Of a stretch of DNA of 64,000 nt, positions 9,900-22,889 are shown piece after piece. The notes beneath the pieces are model-generated. The model was not told the origin of the DNA and ran no database searches. It worked only from the letters and a program-made list of their open reading frames with translations. The DNA is from Vigna angularis (taxonomy: Eukaryota > Streptophyta > Magnoliopsida > Fabales > Fabaceae). The DNA lies in contig NC_068970.1 of the NCBI RefSeq assembly GCF_016808095.1, positions 44,675,630 to 44,739,629 of the forward strand. The letters are read 5' to 3'. Numbering within the stretch: the stretch's first letter is position 1; every line of letters starts with the position of its first letter. Made by a program: the position numbers and the translations under genes.

Positions 9900-12020
9900 A
9901 TTACGCGTGAGACTAGCAAAAATGCTCAAAAGACAGACGAAGTTACAAGTAAATAACATAGTGTATGTACCACCTCCAACAGAATAAACGTGCTCAATCA
10001 CGAATTCATACATATTCTCAATAATATGTATAAATAAACCAATATTGGATCAAGGAAATAACCAACAATTCTCAATAATTGCTTCAAAATACCACCTCGG
10101 ATTCATACATTAAAGCCGAACGCTATTTCCAACTCTGATGCTGTCTGAACGAACGTTCTGAAATCAATCATCATCAAAGGCCGAACGCTGCCGATGAACA
10201 CCAAACCTTATTAACCGAGCTCCAAGGACGAACGCTCGAGATAGAGTCCAGTCGTACGTTACCTCAGACGAGTACTTCCTGAGGATTAACATCATCGAGA
10301 ACGAACGCTCACAAACACAATTAAACCAAGGTCGAACGTCCAAGATCGAAACCGAACACTTAAAGCCGAACGCTCAAGATTGCTACCCAAGAATTTCAAG
10401 TTAAGAACGAACGCGTATACTCACTAATATCTCAATACCGAACACTCAATTCAAACACCATTAATCCGGAAACGATAAGGACGAACATTCTGATACTGAG
10501 TCGAACCCCTAGGTCACTTGGCCGAACGACATAAATCAGCAGCTAACCGAACGGTGCTTAAATCAAAACTTAACCGAACGCTCAACAGTCACTAATATCC
10601 CAAGGCCGATCGCTCAAGAATAAACAACTTAAAACCCGAACGCTCACTTATACCCAAAAACCGAACGCTCACTTACACCCAAAACCGAACGCTCACTTAC
10701 ACCCAAAACCGAACGCTCATTTATACCCAAAACCGAACGCTCACTTACAACCAAAAACAACTTACACCCATAAACCGAACGCTCACTTACACCCATAAAC
10801 TGAACGCTCACTTACACCCTTAAACCGAACGCTCACTTACACCCTTAAACCGAACGTTCAAGATTAAAACCTAAAATTCTATTTTTAAGAACGAACGACT
10901 GCAATCACTAATACTCAATACCGAACGCCCAAGATTACTACTTGTGGATGCCAATTTAGGGACGGACGCTCAAGTTGAAATCTGGATTACCAATTTCTAA
11001 CGAACGCTCACAATTATTTGGACGAATGTCTCGAATCCTGGCCGAGCGATTAAATCGAACAGTGTTAAATTCACACTTAACCGGACACTATCAATTTAGG
11101 TTTCAACCGAACGGTATAAAGTAAACCTTGACCGAACAACACAAATTAACACCTAACCGAACGGTAGAATTTCATGGTTCATCCTATACTAACGGCCGAA
11201 CGCTAATATCACTATGCAAACCAAGGACGAACGCTAATATCACTGTGCAAACCAAGGACGAACGCTAATACTCACTAGCTTTAAATGACCGAATGTTCCA
11301 AAACTGGCTGACCTTGGTCGAGTACCACACGGACGAACGTTCTACGTTGGCTGATTCGGGCGGACGCTCAGAACAATTACCGAACGTTCGGAAATTGGCC
11401 GACCACTATTTGGTCGAGCACCGTTGGAACGAACGTCCAATTTTGACTCACCAAAATTGGACGTACACGCATTCTGCAGAATTCTGCAGAATCGCGCAGA
11501 TTCCAGAGAAAAACCCAGAAACCCCTATCTTCATCCCCTTCTTCCCAAATTCTACCCAGATTTGCAGCAAACACAAAATATCTCAAAAATCAAGGAAATA
11601 AATCAAACTCCCCTTACCTCTTGAAGACTTCCATGTAAATTTTGGGATCTAACTCCTCCAGACGTGCATATTAAGATCTCCTTGCAACCTCAACAATTCT
11701 TCACTTCCTCTCCCAGATCTTGCTGCAAGGACTCCACTCTCACCAGATGCCCAACCCAGATCCACCTCTCAGCCCTTCTGAAGTTGGTACAGCTTCCCAT
11801 GGGTGCTCTTTGGGCGGCTGGAAAACGAGAGAAAGGGTTCCCTCCCTCTGGCTGCTCTCACTCTCTCTCTCTTTCTCACATGCCAAAATGAAAGCCCACA
11901 CCTTGCTAAGCTTCCCCCGTAACCAAGCACCTCCAATAAATGCTTCCTAATAATGCAAGAGGTGGGTGACCACCATGTCCCCACCATGCCCCCACCACTC
12001 CTAAAATTACGGGTCTTACA
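9900..12020 (-). mobile_element. LTR-like block, probable solo LTR of another family
   Basis: The upper edge reads GGGTCTTACA on the + strand, so the minus strand starts TGTAAGACCCGTAATTTT, a usual LTR opening. The block separates the truncated left copia LTR from its 3' interior. The flanks are GGGAT and TGGAT, not a perfect TSD. Composition is dominated by CGAACG motifs. No protein domain is visible, and short open frames near 11300-12120 look like leader or LTR sequence. Confidence 0.45.
10100..11440. repeat. Dense CCGAACGCTC motif block with 23-25-bp minisatellite
   Basis: CCGAACG or CGAACGCTC occurs several dozen times. At about 10630-10860 it becomes a regular tandem array with unit ACCGAACGCTCACTTACACCC (about 24 bp, roughly nine copies). 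Elsewhere the motif is spaced irregularly by 30-60 bp. This pattern is inside the LTR-like block. Confidence 0.85.
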
Positions 12021-12866
12021 TGGATTCCTGTTATAAAGTAATTTTCCTCTAACCTCAAAGGATCCAAATGAGATTATGGGGACCAAAACTCTATTGTTTT
12101 TTTTTACAGGTTGAATTCTCAAAAGAAAAAGAAAGCTCTATGGTATCCTGGTAATTTTTAAGAGCTTTAAAAATAATTTATGAATGCTAGATGTGTCTTA
12201 GGTTGAAAATTTGGCCTAAATTTGCGTTTTTTGAAAATTAACGTAAATAATCGATTATCTCGGTCTCAAAATATTAATTTTGAAAAATTAGCTTTTAAAT
12301 AATCGATTAGTTAAAATGATAATTGATTATCTTAAGTTAAAACGTGTTAAAAAAAACTTTTTTTAAAATTTTGTTGGAAAACTATTTTTTATTTTAAGGG
12401 GAATATTACATTTTGGGGGAGTAATATTTCTAAAGGACCTAAATTTTTTTTAAGTTAACTAATTTAGGGGGAGCATAAAGATTAGATTTTTTTTCTAATT
12501 ATGATAAAAAAGGGGGAAAAACTTTTTTATTAACATCTTCTGTCATAATCTTGTGATAATTGGTACCTATTTGAGGGAAAGATATATGAGTTTATTTGAT
12601 ATCTTGTTATTTATCTCTGCTCTTGATCAATTACTCTTTTCTTTTTATAATATTTGAATACATATATTCTTTTGTTGAGGGGGTGTAATACTTGAGGGGG
12701 AGAATTTTATTATTTACTTTCTTCTTATGATCAAAAAGGGGGAGAAAACTTTTAATTAGTGTAGTTATTACTAACATGTTGTATGTTTGTAAGTCTAAAA
12801 TCTGTGCAGGAATTCAAAGATGCTTTTAAACAAGAGATTTTTTATCATCATAAAAAAGGGGGAGAT

Positions 12867-13912
12867 TGTTGCCAATGAGAAGCATTGGTGTCTTGAAGAT
12901 ATTATGGTTTTGATGATGCTACAAGATCAAGAACCTGAAGAATCTTGTTGTAGTTTGTAGAATTAATTGTATAGAAATAACTCTGTTTATGTAAAAACAC
13001 TTAGAAGTTTTCCTATTTAGAGAGTCTTTGTACAGATAACCGATTATTTGGTATAATAATCAATTACCACGAGCTTATTTGAAAAAGAGATGCTCATGCA
13101 AATAATCGATTATTGCTTGGAATAATCGATTATCTTTGTCTGATTCAGTATTGCCCAGGTCGCGCAAATAATTGATTATTCCTCAGGATAATCGATTATC
13201 ACTTTTTGAAAACCCCATAACGAACACAAATAATTGATTATCACTTATAATAATCAATTATATTTGGCAGTTGGGAGTTCTCTTTTCAGTTTCTGACCCT
13301 GGGCTTATAAATAAAGGTCTTCACAACTCTTAGAAAAGAACTTTTCATTTTGAGAGTATTAGAGTTGTGTGCCTAAGGGAAGCTCTCTGAGAGTGAAAAC
13401 GGATTTATGTCATTTTGAGAATACAGTTTTTCTGAGGAAGTTCTCAAGTGATAGTGTGCTCTTGTCAAGTCTTGTGAATAGGAGAAGCTCGCGCTTAGTG
13501 GGTCTAAGGTGGAGCAGTTCTCTTCAAGTTGGCTGAGCAGTTTTCTTCCGGTTCGTTTGTCGAAGGAAGGTTCTTCCATTCGTTTGTCGAAGCAAGGTGT
13601 TTTTTATTCTTTGCTCATTTCATTATCTTGTAATTTGTACAACAATATTTTTATTGAAAAAGGTTAATCACTATTTATAGTGATTAACGACTGGACGTAG
13701 AATCTTTTGATTCGAACCAGGATAAAAATTTATATGTTGATTTTCTTGAATCCTACACTCTCTGCACTTTTAGCATACCAACTGTTTGATAAAAGTTCTC
13801 TAAGAAAATCAAGACTTTTAAATGAACTATTTTATCTTATTTATTGACTGCTGCACGCTTTCCGCTCTTTGATCGCTTTTATTACTCTACTGTGCGACTC
13901 GCTGATACCTAT
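12867..13912 (+). repeat. Right LTR of the SIRE-like copia remnant
   Basis: It starts TGTTGCCAATGAGAAGC directly after the polypurine tract. It contains several 12-bp palindromes of the type ATAATCGATTAT (13030-13260) and a TATAAATA box near 13306. The end coordinate is approximate. Confidence 0.7.
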
Positions 13913-15414
13913 AAAATGAACTGGTTGGATTTTTGTAAATAGAAGTTCAATTCAGACGTTAGAATTTAGACTTTTCTTATGTGAATTGGTTATTAGATGT
14001 CGAAATTCTCAATTTTCGACGTTATATTCGATAAATTTCACGAAAATATTTGACACACAGGTGAAAATGTACTCAAGTATGATGTCAAATGCCCTAGTTT
14101 TATATGTCAAAATGTTATAAGACATCAGAGTATCACTTCTCAGATGTTATATGTTAGTGAATTCATTCACTTTCTCTTTGTGCGAGACCCTTATCTTTAC
14201 GCAAGACCCTCTTCTCTGCTCAAACCCTTTTCGGTGACCAACACATATAATCTTTCTTTTATTTTATATGAATGCACGTTGATTAACTATTTTAGGTATG
14301 ATTTTCTTTCGTTTTGACCGATTGGTTTCTTTGAGGCATAGGCGCGTTCTCTTTTCTGCCTCACTGGCAACAACACTTTATTTCGACTAACCCACATCTT
14401 CAAGAAGGTTTGTTTTCGTTTTCATTTTCAAGAAGATTGAACTTTTGGTGTTGTTGATATTGATATTGTTGAACTTGTTTGTTGTTCATACACATTATAC
14501 ATCCAAACTTAGGATAAAACATAGAGTATATTCAAAACAACTCTAAATGACTTGAAAGTTTGTGCAAAGCCCCAAAATATCATGAGAATCCTCCACCAAA
14601 AATTTTAGATCAAAATTCAAAGTCTAAGTATGTGAAATATTTTTGCAAAGTTTAGAAAAACTAAAATAAATTGACGAAAAATAGAAAATGATATTTGTTT
14701 TGAAAATATAGAAGGAACAACCAGCTATGCAAGATGCCACGTGATTGAAATATTTTTTCTACCCCAAATCGATATATAATATTGCTAAATCGGCCAACTG
14801 GAGCAAATGTTATGGTCGTTTAAATATTTGACGCAATTGACTTTCCAAATAATTTTTATACTTCACATAGACCCTACACAAAGACTCTTGGGGATTTTCC
14901 CTTGAAATAGGGGTTCTAAGGAGTGGTAAAAAAAATTCAACCAAAAACAATAACCATAGCTATCAAAACCAAAAAGCAAAAGGTAATACTACAATTTACT
15001 ATAACATCATTCACTTGTGATAGCTTTTGTTTATATTTCATACTTCATACTTCAGTTCTGGATATATAAAATACCAAAATTGGGCTACATTTGCTGGTTT
15101 TCTACTTTTTCAGGTTTTATAAAGTTGTAAAAATGGATTACTTTGTATTAAGAAAAACAAGAGAATTGATTGACGTCGAAAAATGACAAAAAAAGATGTT
15201 GATTAACGTCATAAATGATCATTTTATGATGTTAATTAACGTCACAAATTGGACAATTCTGACATTAATTAATGTCAAAAGTGACAATTTCCAATGTTAA
15301 TTAACGTCATTTTTTTTTCTGCTTTCAACGTCAATCTAACGTCTCCCAATATGATGTTGGTGGTTTTTAGACGATCGAAAAACAATAACGTAAAAACTCT
15401 TTTTTGCACTAGTG

Positions 15415-18400
15415 ATAAAATTATAACTTGCTAACATCTATTTATAAAAATTTTATTTTTTATTAAGTTAAAATATATCTTTATAAAAAAACTAAATCTT
15501 AGAACCAATTAAGATATTTTATTAATATTAACGAGACTACATTTTACCAATAGTAATGAATGTTGTTTAGTTGACCTGAGTAATTTGTTTAGCTCAAAAT
15601 AATCCAATTATTTATGCACTGGTATAAGTTACATTTGGTATTTATTGGAATTCTCTCAAATGTTTAGATGCCATTATTTCTGGTACCTATCAATTTTACT
15701 TTATTTTATTAAAATTTAAATTTGTAGTAGTTATTTTTTAGTCTATCTAAATAAATTCCTTTTTACGCATCACTAATTGTTTAGTGGTTGGATTTATATT
15801 TAATATATTTATATAGTTATTATTATTATATTTAGTGGTCATTTTTATATTTAATACTTTTTAAATAAATATTATAATATTTTATATAAATAAAAATATT
15901 AAACTTTAATAGTTTTGGTAAGAACCTAGAAAATAAAGTATTAGAGTTTATAGGTGTTTTAAAATAATGAGATCGAGTATTTTATTTTAAAATAATTCAA
16001 TAATATAAATAGAATTTCTTAATCTCCTCTCATTACTTAAACATAAATGGTCTCTGTAAAAATCTCTCATAGTTTTCTCTCATTTCTCTCTAAGATATAT
16101 AACGCATCGATCCTCTGTTTGACATTAGGAAGTGCCTAGGAGATCATAGTTGAGTAATCTTCATTTCTACCCGATCAGTTCTTAGTATTGGGTTAGTAAG
16201 TTTCGACTCCTTTTTCCTTTCGTTCTTGGGTTGAAATTATGCATGTTGATTCTTTGTCGCATGTGTCTTGTGTTATCTTTTCCTAGTTTCTTGTTAATCT
16301 GAAGTCTTAAGGACTCACTCCCATCACAATTTGGTAATGTGTATGTGTTTCTAGAGTTCCTTGCATTTGAAGTAACAGTTGGGTGTTCTTAGAGTTGTAG
16401 TAGTTCTTTGTGAGGTAAAGGAAACTAGTATTTTCTTAAGTTTTAAATTAAGAACTGTGAATGATAGTTGTTAGTCGGTAATACTAATTTGGTGATGATT
16501 TTAGATGATTGTTTTAGTGAAAATTACGTATGATGAGTATGTTTGATAAAATGATGCATGTTGTTATGAATTGTAGTGAATTGGACTTAATGATCTTGTG
16601 TATGCTGTTGTTTTGGAGTATGTTTGGTGTGAAGTTGGTGTAATATTGAGAAGTAAGAATTTTGATTGAGTTAGAAGTTAGTTTTAGTCTAAAAAATGGG
16701 GTTTTGAATGGTGAAAAGTTGAGATAATGATCAAATAGGGAAAATTGTGTTTTTGGGTATATGTTATACTCATTTGGAACTTGTTTAGGCTTAGAGTTGA
16801 GAGAAATCTGATCTAGGATGAGTTAGTAGTACTTTAATGGAGATTTGGTTTGTTTTAGGAGTATTTTTGGGGGGGTTTGAAATGGTGAGATTTTGAACTA
16901 TAGGTTCTATGTCAAATTGGTCAATTTAAAGAGTATTGGTAAGTCATTTTTGACTTGTTAGAGTCCCTAAGCTACTTAAAAATGAGTTAAAACATGTAGA
17001 ATACAATTTTGGTCTCTAAGTTGAGAATTTAGTTCTTTTTCAGTTGATGCCTTGTTGTAAACAGTGTATTAATAGTTTAAGATAGGTTATACACTTTTGG
17101 TTAGGGCTAAAATAGTTTATAATCCCATTTAGGAGTGTTAGAAGTTGGTAAAAGTGATTAAAATATGTAATAGGTGGTTTAGAGTGCAAATTTTGTAGTT
17201 TTAGTGTTGCAAAATTATGCAATCTGGTTGGGGGAGCAAAATGTGCTAGCTGGGCGAGTTTAGGGAAGTTCTGGCAATAAGTTCCAGAGGCTGGGTGAGC
17301 CTGCTCGCTCAGCTTGGGGAGCTTGTTGTTTTGGCTCTCTAGGCGAGTGGAGGAGCTCACTAAGCGAGTATTTGAGGATGAGCGAGCCAGCTTGCTTAGC
17401 TTGGGAGGGTTGTTGTTTTACCTCTCGCTGGGTGAGTGAATCTGTGTTCTTAGGTGATTTTGAATTCTTTTCAATTATGTGTATGGCTTTTAAAAGTTAT
17501 AATGTTTTGTTGTATTATCTATGGTAAGGTTTGGAACATATATGTGAATGGAATGAGGTGTGTAAGAGTTCTAATGGGGATTCTTAATGGTTGTATCAAA
17601 GTGTTGTTAGTATGAATGCAGGGAGCTCAGTCTTTGGGGTTATCTTGACACTCTAATGATCATTCATTCTCAAGTAGAGATGATTGATACATGTGGTGAG
17701 AGTAGTAGAAGATCTTAATCTAGGTGCTTAGTATGACCTAAAATGCGATAAAAACTAACCTTTCGAGTATGGTTGGGTGAAACCTATTGACAATGGCTTT
17801 GCAAAGCAGTAGAGGCCACCACAAGTGCACAACCCGTCATAACTCGACATTCATACTAAATTTTGGAAAACTAAAAACTAAATATTACACTTTGAATCTA
17901 TTACTTGAAATAAATAAATTCATCAAATTATTGTTAAAAATAACAGATTAACGCAAAATAATTATAGAATTAGATGACACTCTAGAATTGTACGGTCATT
18001 ATTAGTATGTTTTCTTACCTAATTTAAATATATTAAAATATTTTGTTTTTCAAACTTATTGTTTAGTTAAGACAATTCAAAAATGTAACATCTCAAAAAT
18101 ATATAGTATTAAAACTACAAAGAAACTATCACATAATTAATAAAATAGATCAGTTAATAACTAGGAGAATACAAAATCATATTACAGTCATTTAAACATA
18201 ATCATAATCAAACTTCATATACAGATTTACTAAACTCAAACCATATATACAAGATTTGGTGTTTTCAAAACAACCAAATGAATATATAACTACTAAAGAG
18301 TTATTACAATAACTACTAAGTTGTTGGGTCATCTACACCTAAGTTTTGCTTCACAATCACTTCATCATCCTCTACTCATGCCCACCAGATGATTATAACC

Positions 18401-18970
18401 AAAACAATCAGATACAAGAACACACCAACAAGACATATAAACAAAAGGATAAGCTAGTGACAGAAAACAGTTCATATTACATTGTAACATTTCACTCTTG
18501 AATCACATTTCGCAATTCAATCATCCTAAACATTCCAAAAACATAGATTGGATTATCAGATTTTATTCATTCCTAAATTAAGCAAAACGGTTCACCTTTT
18601 GCTTAGCTCAGCCATTTCACTTATATGTTTGATTGATTAAAAATATCTTTTCTTAGGACAAAATTAGTTAACAATGTTTAACTTAATGCTGTTTATTAAT
18701 TTTTAAACATATATTCTATGTGAAAAAATCAACATATTTTAATATAAGAAGAGATAAAGATACCAAAAGCACACTAATAAATCAATTTTAATAAAAATTA
18801 ATTTTACAAACAGCAGAAAACACTGAAGGTAGCTAGATATCTGTTGTTTAATTTTCATTTTGTGTGCATATTTATCAGCTAAAATTTTTAAACGAAAACC
18901 TGTTTCAAATTTTTAAAATTATGTTAATCAAGCCATATATAATAATAATAAGAATAGTATATAATAATTG
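15415..18970. other. Non-coding AT-rich intergenic region upstream of the PLATZ gene
   Basis: There is no protein domain or provable repeat boundary. Between about 16030 and 17870 the sequence is less AT-rich and has LTR-like character. At 17230-17450 there are repeated, partly palindromic words such as GCTCGCTCAGCTTGGGGAGC and CTAAGCGAGT. A TGTAACATCTCAAAAATA sequence at 18084 resembles the opening of some LTRs, but no partner was found. Confidence 0.5.
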
Positions 18971-18974
18971 TGGA

Positions 18975-19001
18975 AAATATATGTATATATATTTATATAT
19001 G
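18975..19001 (+). promoter_or_regulatory. Candidate TATA region of the PLATZ gene
   Basis: The stretch AAATATATGTATATATATTTATATATGG lies about 180-205 bp upstream of the chosen ATG. A transcription start near 19020-19040 would give a 5' leader of about 150 nt. The position is plausible, but the region is generally TA-rich, so this is a weak call. Confidence 0.4.
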
Positions 19002-19107
19002 GTGGAGTAAAAAAGAGAGTGAGATTAATTTAAAATTAGTATCCATGAGTGAAAGTAGATGTATATAGAGGATTGGTAATTGAGTAGTGAGTAGTGAGTT
19101 TAAGAGA

Positions 19108-19160
19108 AAGTAGAAGAGAGGAGAGAGAGAAAGAGAAATAGAGAGAGAGAGAGAAAGGGT
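19108..19160 (+). repeat. (GA)n-rich 5' leader
   Basis: This purine tract is built from GAGAGAGA and GAGAAA runs and ends about 22 bp before the PLATZ ATG. GA/CT-rich 5' leaders are common in plant genes. Confidence 0.75.
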
Positions 19161-19181
19161 GGTGGTTTGGATCAAAGATCA

Positions 19182-22100
19182 ATGAAGGGCAGTGGCTGCA
19201 GTGAAGCATCATCTGGTGGAGGAAACATGAATGTGAAACCTGCATGGCTAGAGAAGCTTATGGCTGAGACATTCTTTGGCAATTGTGGGGTCCACCAGAA
19301 TCAAAAGAAGAACGAGAAGAACGTCTTTTGCTTGCACTGTTACCTTAGCATCTGCCCCCACTGTCTCCCTTCTCACCGTTCCCATTCCCTTCTCCAGGTA
19401 TCAGTTTAACTATCATCGTCATCGTCACAATTTCACTTTCATACCCCACATCTATATATAAATCCGCCATTCTTCTTCTACTTGTTCTTCAATCTTTTTA
19501 TATCTTTAATCACTTTCTTCCACCAAGTTCTTCCATTTTCAAGACACTCATGTTTGAGGTGATTTGCATGTGCTGCTTTTATGCTTCTTCTGACTTGGAT
19601 CTTGGTTTGCATGTGCTCTTTTCTTTCATTATCATTATGTTTTTACTGACTTTCACTTTTGGAGAATTTCTCATAGTTTTTCTTTGATTTTTGTAACTTT
19701 TCTTTTTGTTATCCCTTGAATAATCAAGATGTCTGTCAGATATTGAAAGTTTTCATATATATTTCACAAGTGAATTTTTAACCAAATTTTCAACCTGTTT
19801 GGATGAACTTAAATGGAAAATTTTAACATGAATCTTGTGGGATGTTTGGGAATCGGGAATCCCTTTGCATTACTGCAATAAAGAGTTCATCACTTTCTGA
19901 AACATACAATTAGAAAGTAAGATTCTGTGTCAAGTTTGTTTTGTTTTCTATTCTATCTGTCAATGGAATTCACAGTGCGCCTTGCTAGAATCTGTCTGTG
20001 CTAGCTTATACTTTGATGTCTTTTGTTTTTCCACTAGAAAACAAGTACATGATTTTTATTTGTTCTTTTCAAAAAAGAAAAAGATAAAAAAAAGAGTTAC
20101 CAAATTGAAATTGGTCTCAACTTCTTTCATTAATTCTCTCTGTACATTGAACTTTATTTTCTACTTAAAAACCATTGAGTTTTGTTTTTCTAAAAATTGA
20201 ATGTGTCTCTCTTGTTAACCAACAGTGGTTGTCTCCATGTATTTATTGTTTTCACACATATAAACGTATATATGCATACATTTATACATGGTTTCCCAGA
20301 AGGGTTCACTATGTCTTCTTTGATTTTCACTTGTTGGTTTTTGGTTTTTGTCACATAAACGGAAAATCTCTTTTTTATCCATTTTCTCCTGTAAAGGTTC
20401 CTCAGCTGTTCCTTTCATTGAAAGCGAAAGCTTTGACCAAGTTGTTCTCAATTCCCCTTATGTCTCTATACTTTATTATTATTATTTATTAACTTTCGCC
20501 CAACTTCTTCTAAATTACTAGTATTCACCACACTCTCCCTCAATTCTAATATTCGAATGTTTAATAAGATTTGCTAGGAATGATTATTTGAAGTTTCAAC
20601 TTTATTTTTAACCACAAATCTTTTACATTGACATTATTTTATATGTTTGAGTTGTTCTGTTTAAACTTTATCATATTAAATATATGTGAGTGATCAGATT
20701 CTAAACATGCTGATAGTAAAGTACATTAACATTTTGTTTAAAGAAGAAGAATATAAAAGATAAAAAAGAAGTATTTTTTTTTTCATAAATTAAAACTAAT
20801 TTATAATATTTTTTAAAATGTTTTTTTTAATTTTATTTATCTTGTAGAAGAGTCTTTTTCACCGTTCAAATTCAAATTCAATTCACACGTACACAAACCC
20901 ATTATCGTTAGTGAATTAATGTGAATTATTATTTAATAATATGTGTGCATTCATGCATGTTCAAGTTCGTGCGTGTGAGATGCAAAAACTAATGGAGGTT
21001 TTTGATGTCATTTTGTATAGGTGAGAAGGTATGTGTACCATGACGTGGTTCGATTGGGTGACCTAGAAAAGCTCGTCGATTGCGCCAATATTCAGGTCGG
21101 ACAAACGTAACTCTTTTCGAGAAATCACATAACCTTATCTGCCATAAAAAAATAAAAAAAGTTTCACTAATGAGCAAAATTAACTCAGTATCTTGTGTGA
21201 AAAGTGAACGATGATGACAGATAATTACAACAATAATTAGAGTGAGTTTAACGCAATAGATGGTTTGAATTGGATGGCAGCCATACACCATTAACGGTGC
21301 CAAAGTGATATTCTTAAATCAGAGGCCACAGTCAAGGTCATTTAAAGGCACTGCCAACACTTGCTGCACTTGTGACAGGATTCTTCAGGAGCCCTTTCAC
21401 TTCTGTTCTCTGTCATGCAAGGTTTTTGTCTCATGTCACTGTTTATCTCTCTTTCTCTCTCTCTTTTTCTCTTTTTCTTCTCTCTCAACTTCTTATTTCT
21501 TCTTTGCCTATTGACTCTTACAAACAAATTACTGGTCAACACTTTCTTTAACTAAATACACACTATGCTCATCTAACACGAGCTACCATTTTCTAATCAA
21601 TTATATAAAGTACAACATCAAACATAGTTGTTGTAAAGAGCACTTTCTTCTTTTAGTCAAACTAATTACTTATGTCCATTGCGAAATTCAGAAAGTATTC
21701 TTTGCATACACTATTCTCTTTTTCAAGTTCATGACATTTTTCTGTACCCAACATCAATTTATCAAAACCAAGATAAAAGAAAAGGTATTTTTTCTTTGGA
21801 GATAGATTACATTTATAATTTTTAGTTGTAGTCTTAAAATTATACATACTAATTACTCTTTTGTTACTTTTTTAAATGATAAGACCTTTTAAGAAAAAAA
21901 AAAGTGAAGTAGAAAGAAGTAGAATGAATGAAAAAAAGTGAATCAAATTTTATAGGGTTTGAGTGGAAGGTTTATGGAAGAGGTGGAACAAACAGAAGTG
22001 TGAGTGTATATATTATGATGACACATAAGGTCCTACTAATATTTTTATATAATCCATAACAAGATGGTATATATGACATTTTCTTAATGGATCCCACAAT

Positions 22101-22836
22101 TTTTACACTTTTCCACATATATAATGATGTCAGTTCAAGAGATTTTTTTCTATGTAGGTCTCACCAAACTTTCTTTTTCTTTTTTCACTTTTTTCTTCCT
22201 AAACTTTTTAGTTATTCCTAAAGGTATATCTTTCTCAGAAACTTTTTCTTACAAACAATGAAAAATGATTATAGTATGATGAGAATGAGAAAAAGAAAAA
22301 GATATTTTTTCAAAGAAAGTAAAATAATAAATAATTATTTTTAACTTTTAATGGTATCATCTTAATGATTTTATCATATAGAATAAAAAAAACAAGACCA
22401 ACTAAGAATAGTATATTGTTGTCTTGAAAACTTGAAATGTGACTGGAAGGAAAGAAATAAACAATGTTACTAGATGCAGCAGCTTTAATTTTATGTTTCT
22501 GGTGTTGAGTCTAAAACCATAGTTGAACAAGATACATTTGTGAAGATGAAAAACAAGGTTGTAGCCGGCCCACAAAAAAATAATTGTATGTAATTGCAGC
22601 AGGTTGATCACATGGTATGTGATGTGAGGGTTTGGGTGTGAAGCATTATTGAATCTGATCTTACATTTTTGCAGTTTGAGGGTCTAAGTGTTGATTGCTA
22701 TACCCAATTTGTCCCCACTTCCTCTGAGGCTACCACTAGCATGGCCAACAACAACAACAAGCAGAACACAAATGGCTTCTTCATCTCTCTTGGAAGCAGA
22801 AGAAAGGGGGCTCCCCATAGAGCTCCTCTTTCCTAG
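19182..22836 (+). CDS. PLATZ-family zinc-binding transcription factor, five exons, predicted 201 aa
   Basis: PLATZ proteins are plant-specific zinc-dependent DNA-binding proteins that bind AT-rich sequence in the nucleus. The predicted CDS joins 19182-19397, 21021-21095, 21281-21421, 22603-22614 and 22675-22836. All junctions are GT-AG and in frame. The first zinc site is in exon 1 (CGVHQ ... CLHCYLSICPHCLPSHRSH). Exon 2 has RRYVYHDVVRLGDLEKL, exon 3 has INGAKVIFLNQRPQSR, and a second site follows (CCTCDR ... FHFCSLSCK). The tail SLGSRRKGAPHRAPLS is typical of one PLATZ subgroup. An open frame extends upstream only to a TTG, so the first ATG (19182) is chosen. Compared with relatives as I recall them, the acidic segment after SLSCK is very short here, because exon 4 is a predicted 12-nt microexon. 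No inactivating change is seen. Confidence 0.9.
22603..22614 (+). other. Predicted 12-nt microexon of the PLATZ gene
   Basis: GTTGATCACATG encodes VDHM, the residues expected after SLSCK. It lies between TTGCAGCAG and GTATGTG. The acceptor is a NAGNAG pair, so 15 nt (QVDHM) is equally in frame. A 60-nt intron follows. Reading through without splicing gives a stop after VDHMVCDVRVWV. Confidence 0.6.
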
Positions 22837-22878
22837 CCAAAAATAATGGCTACATTAATTGACATTCAATTCTGAACA

Positions 22879-22884
22879 AATAAA
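22879..22884 (+). terminator. Candidate polyadenylation signal of the PLATZ gene
   Basis: AATAAA lies 43 bp after the stop codon, followed by T-rich sequence. Further near-matches downstream (for example CAATAAAAA near 23148) could also serve. Confidence 0.5.
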
Positions 22885-22889
22885 TGGGT

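Larger units (their letters stand above)
9459..13912 (+). mobile_element. SIRE-like copia remnant nested in the CACTA element
   Basis: The left LTR piece (9459-9899) and the right LTR (from 12867) share a long match beginning CCAATGAGxAGCATTGGTG. The right LTR is preceded by AAAAAAGGGGGAGAT, a polypurine tract of the SIRE/Maximus type. Similar GGGGGAGAA tracts recur at 12470, 12690 and 12740 in the upstream non-coding stretch. No gag or pol remains. A possible TSD is AAAAT (9454-9458 and 13913-13917), but the right LTR then lacks the usual terminal CA, so the right boundary is tentative. Confidence 0.65.
9389..15414. mobile_element. CACTA element with TSD ATA, containing nested retroelements
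   Basis: The left end is TACTAGTACAAAATAAGG at 9389. The right end, read on the other strand from 15414, is CACTAGTGCAAAAAAGAG. Both sides carry ATA (9386-9388 and 15415-15417), a matching 3-bp TSD. Subterminal motifs are of the GACGTTAA/TTAACGTC type at 9410-9450 and 15165-15370. Without the nested LTR elements (9459-13912) it would be about 1.5 kb, like the sister copy at 1893-2705. No transposase gene is visible. Confidence 0.85.

Noticed and set aside
10630..10860. Evenly spaced repeats that superficially look like a CRISPR-type array
   Set aside because: The unit and interval form one continuous 24-bp minisatellite with no unique spacers, and the DNA is plant nuclear.
19167..19181. Upstream extension of the PLATZ frame starting at TTG
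   Set aside because: TTG is an unlikely plant start. The first ATG is at 19182 and family proteins start close to the PAWLEKL motif.
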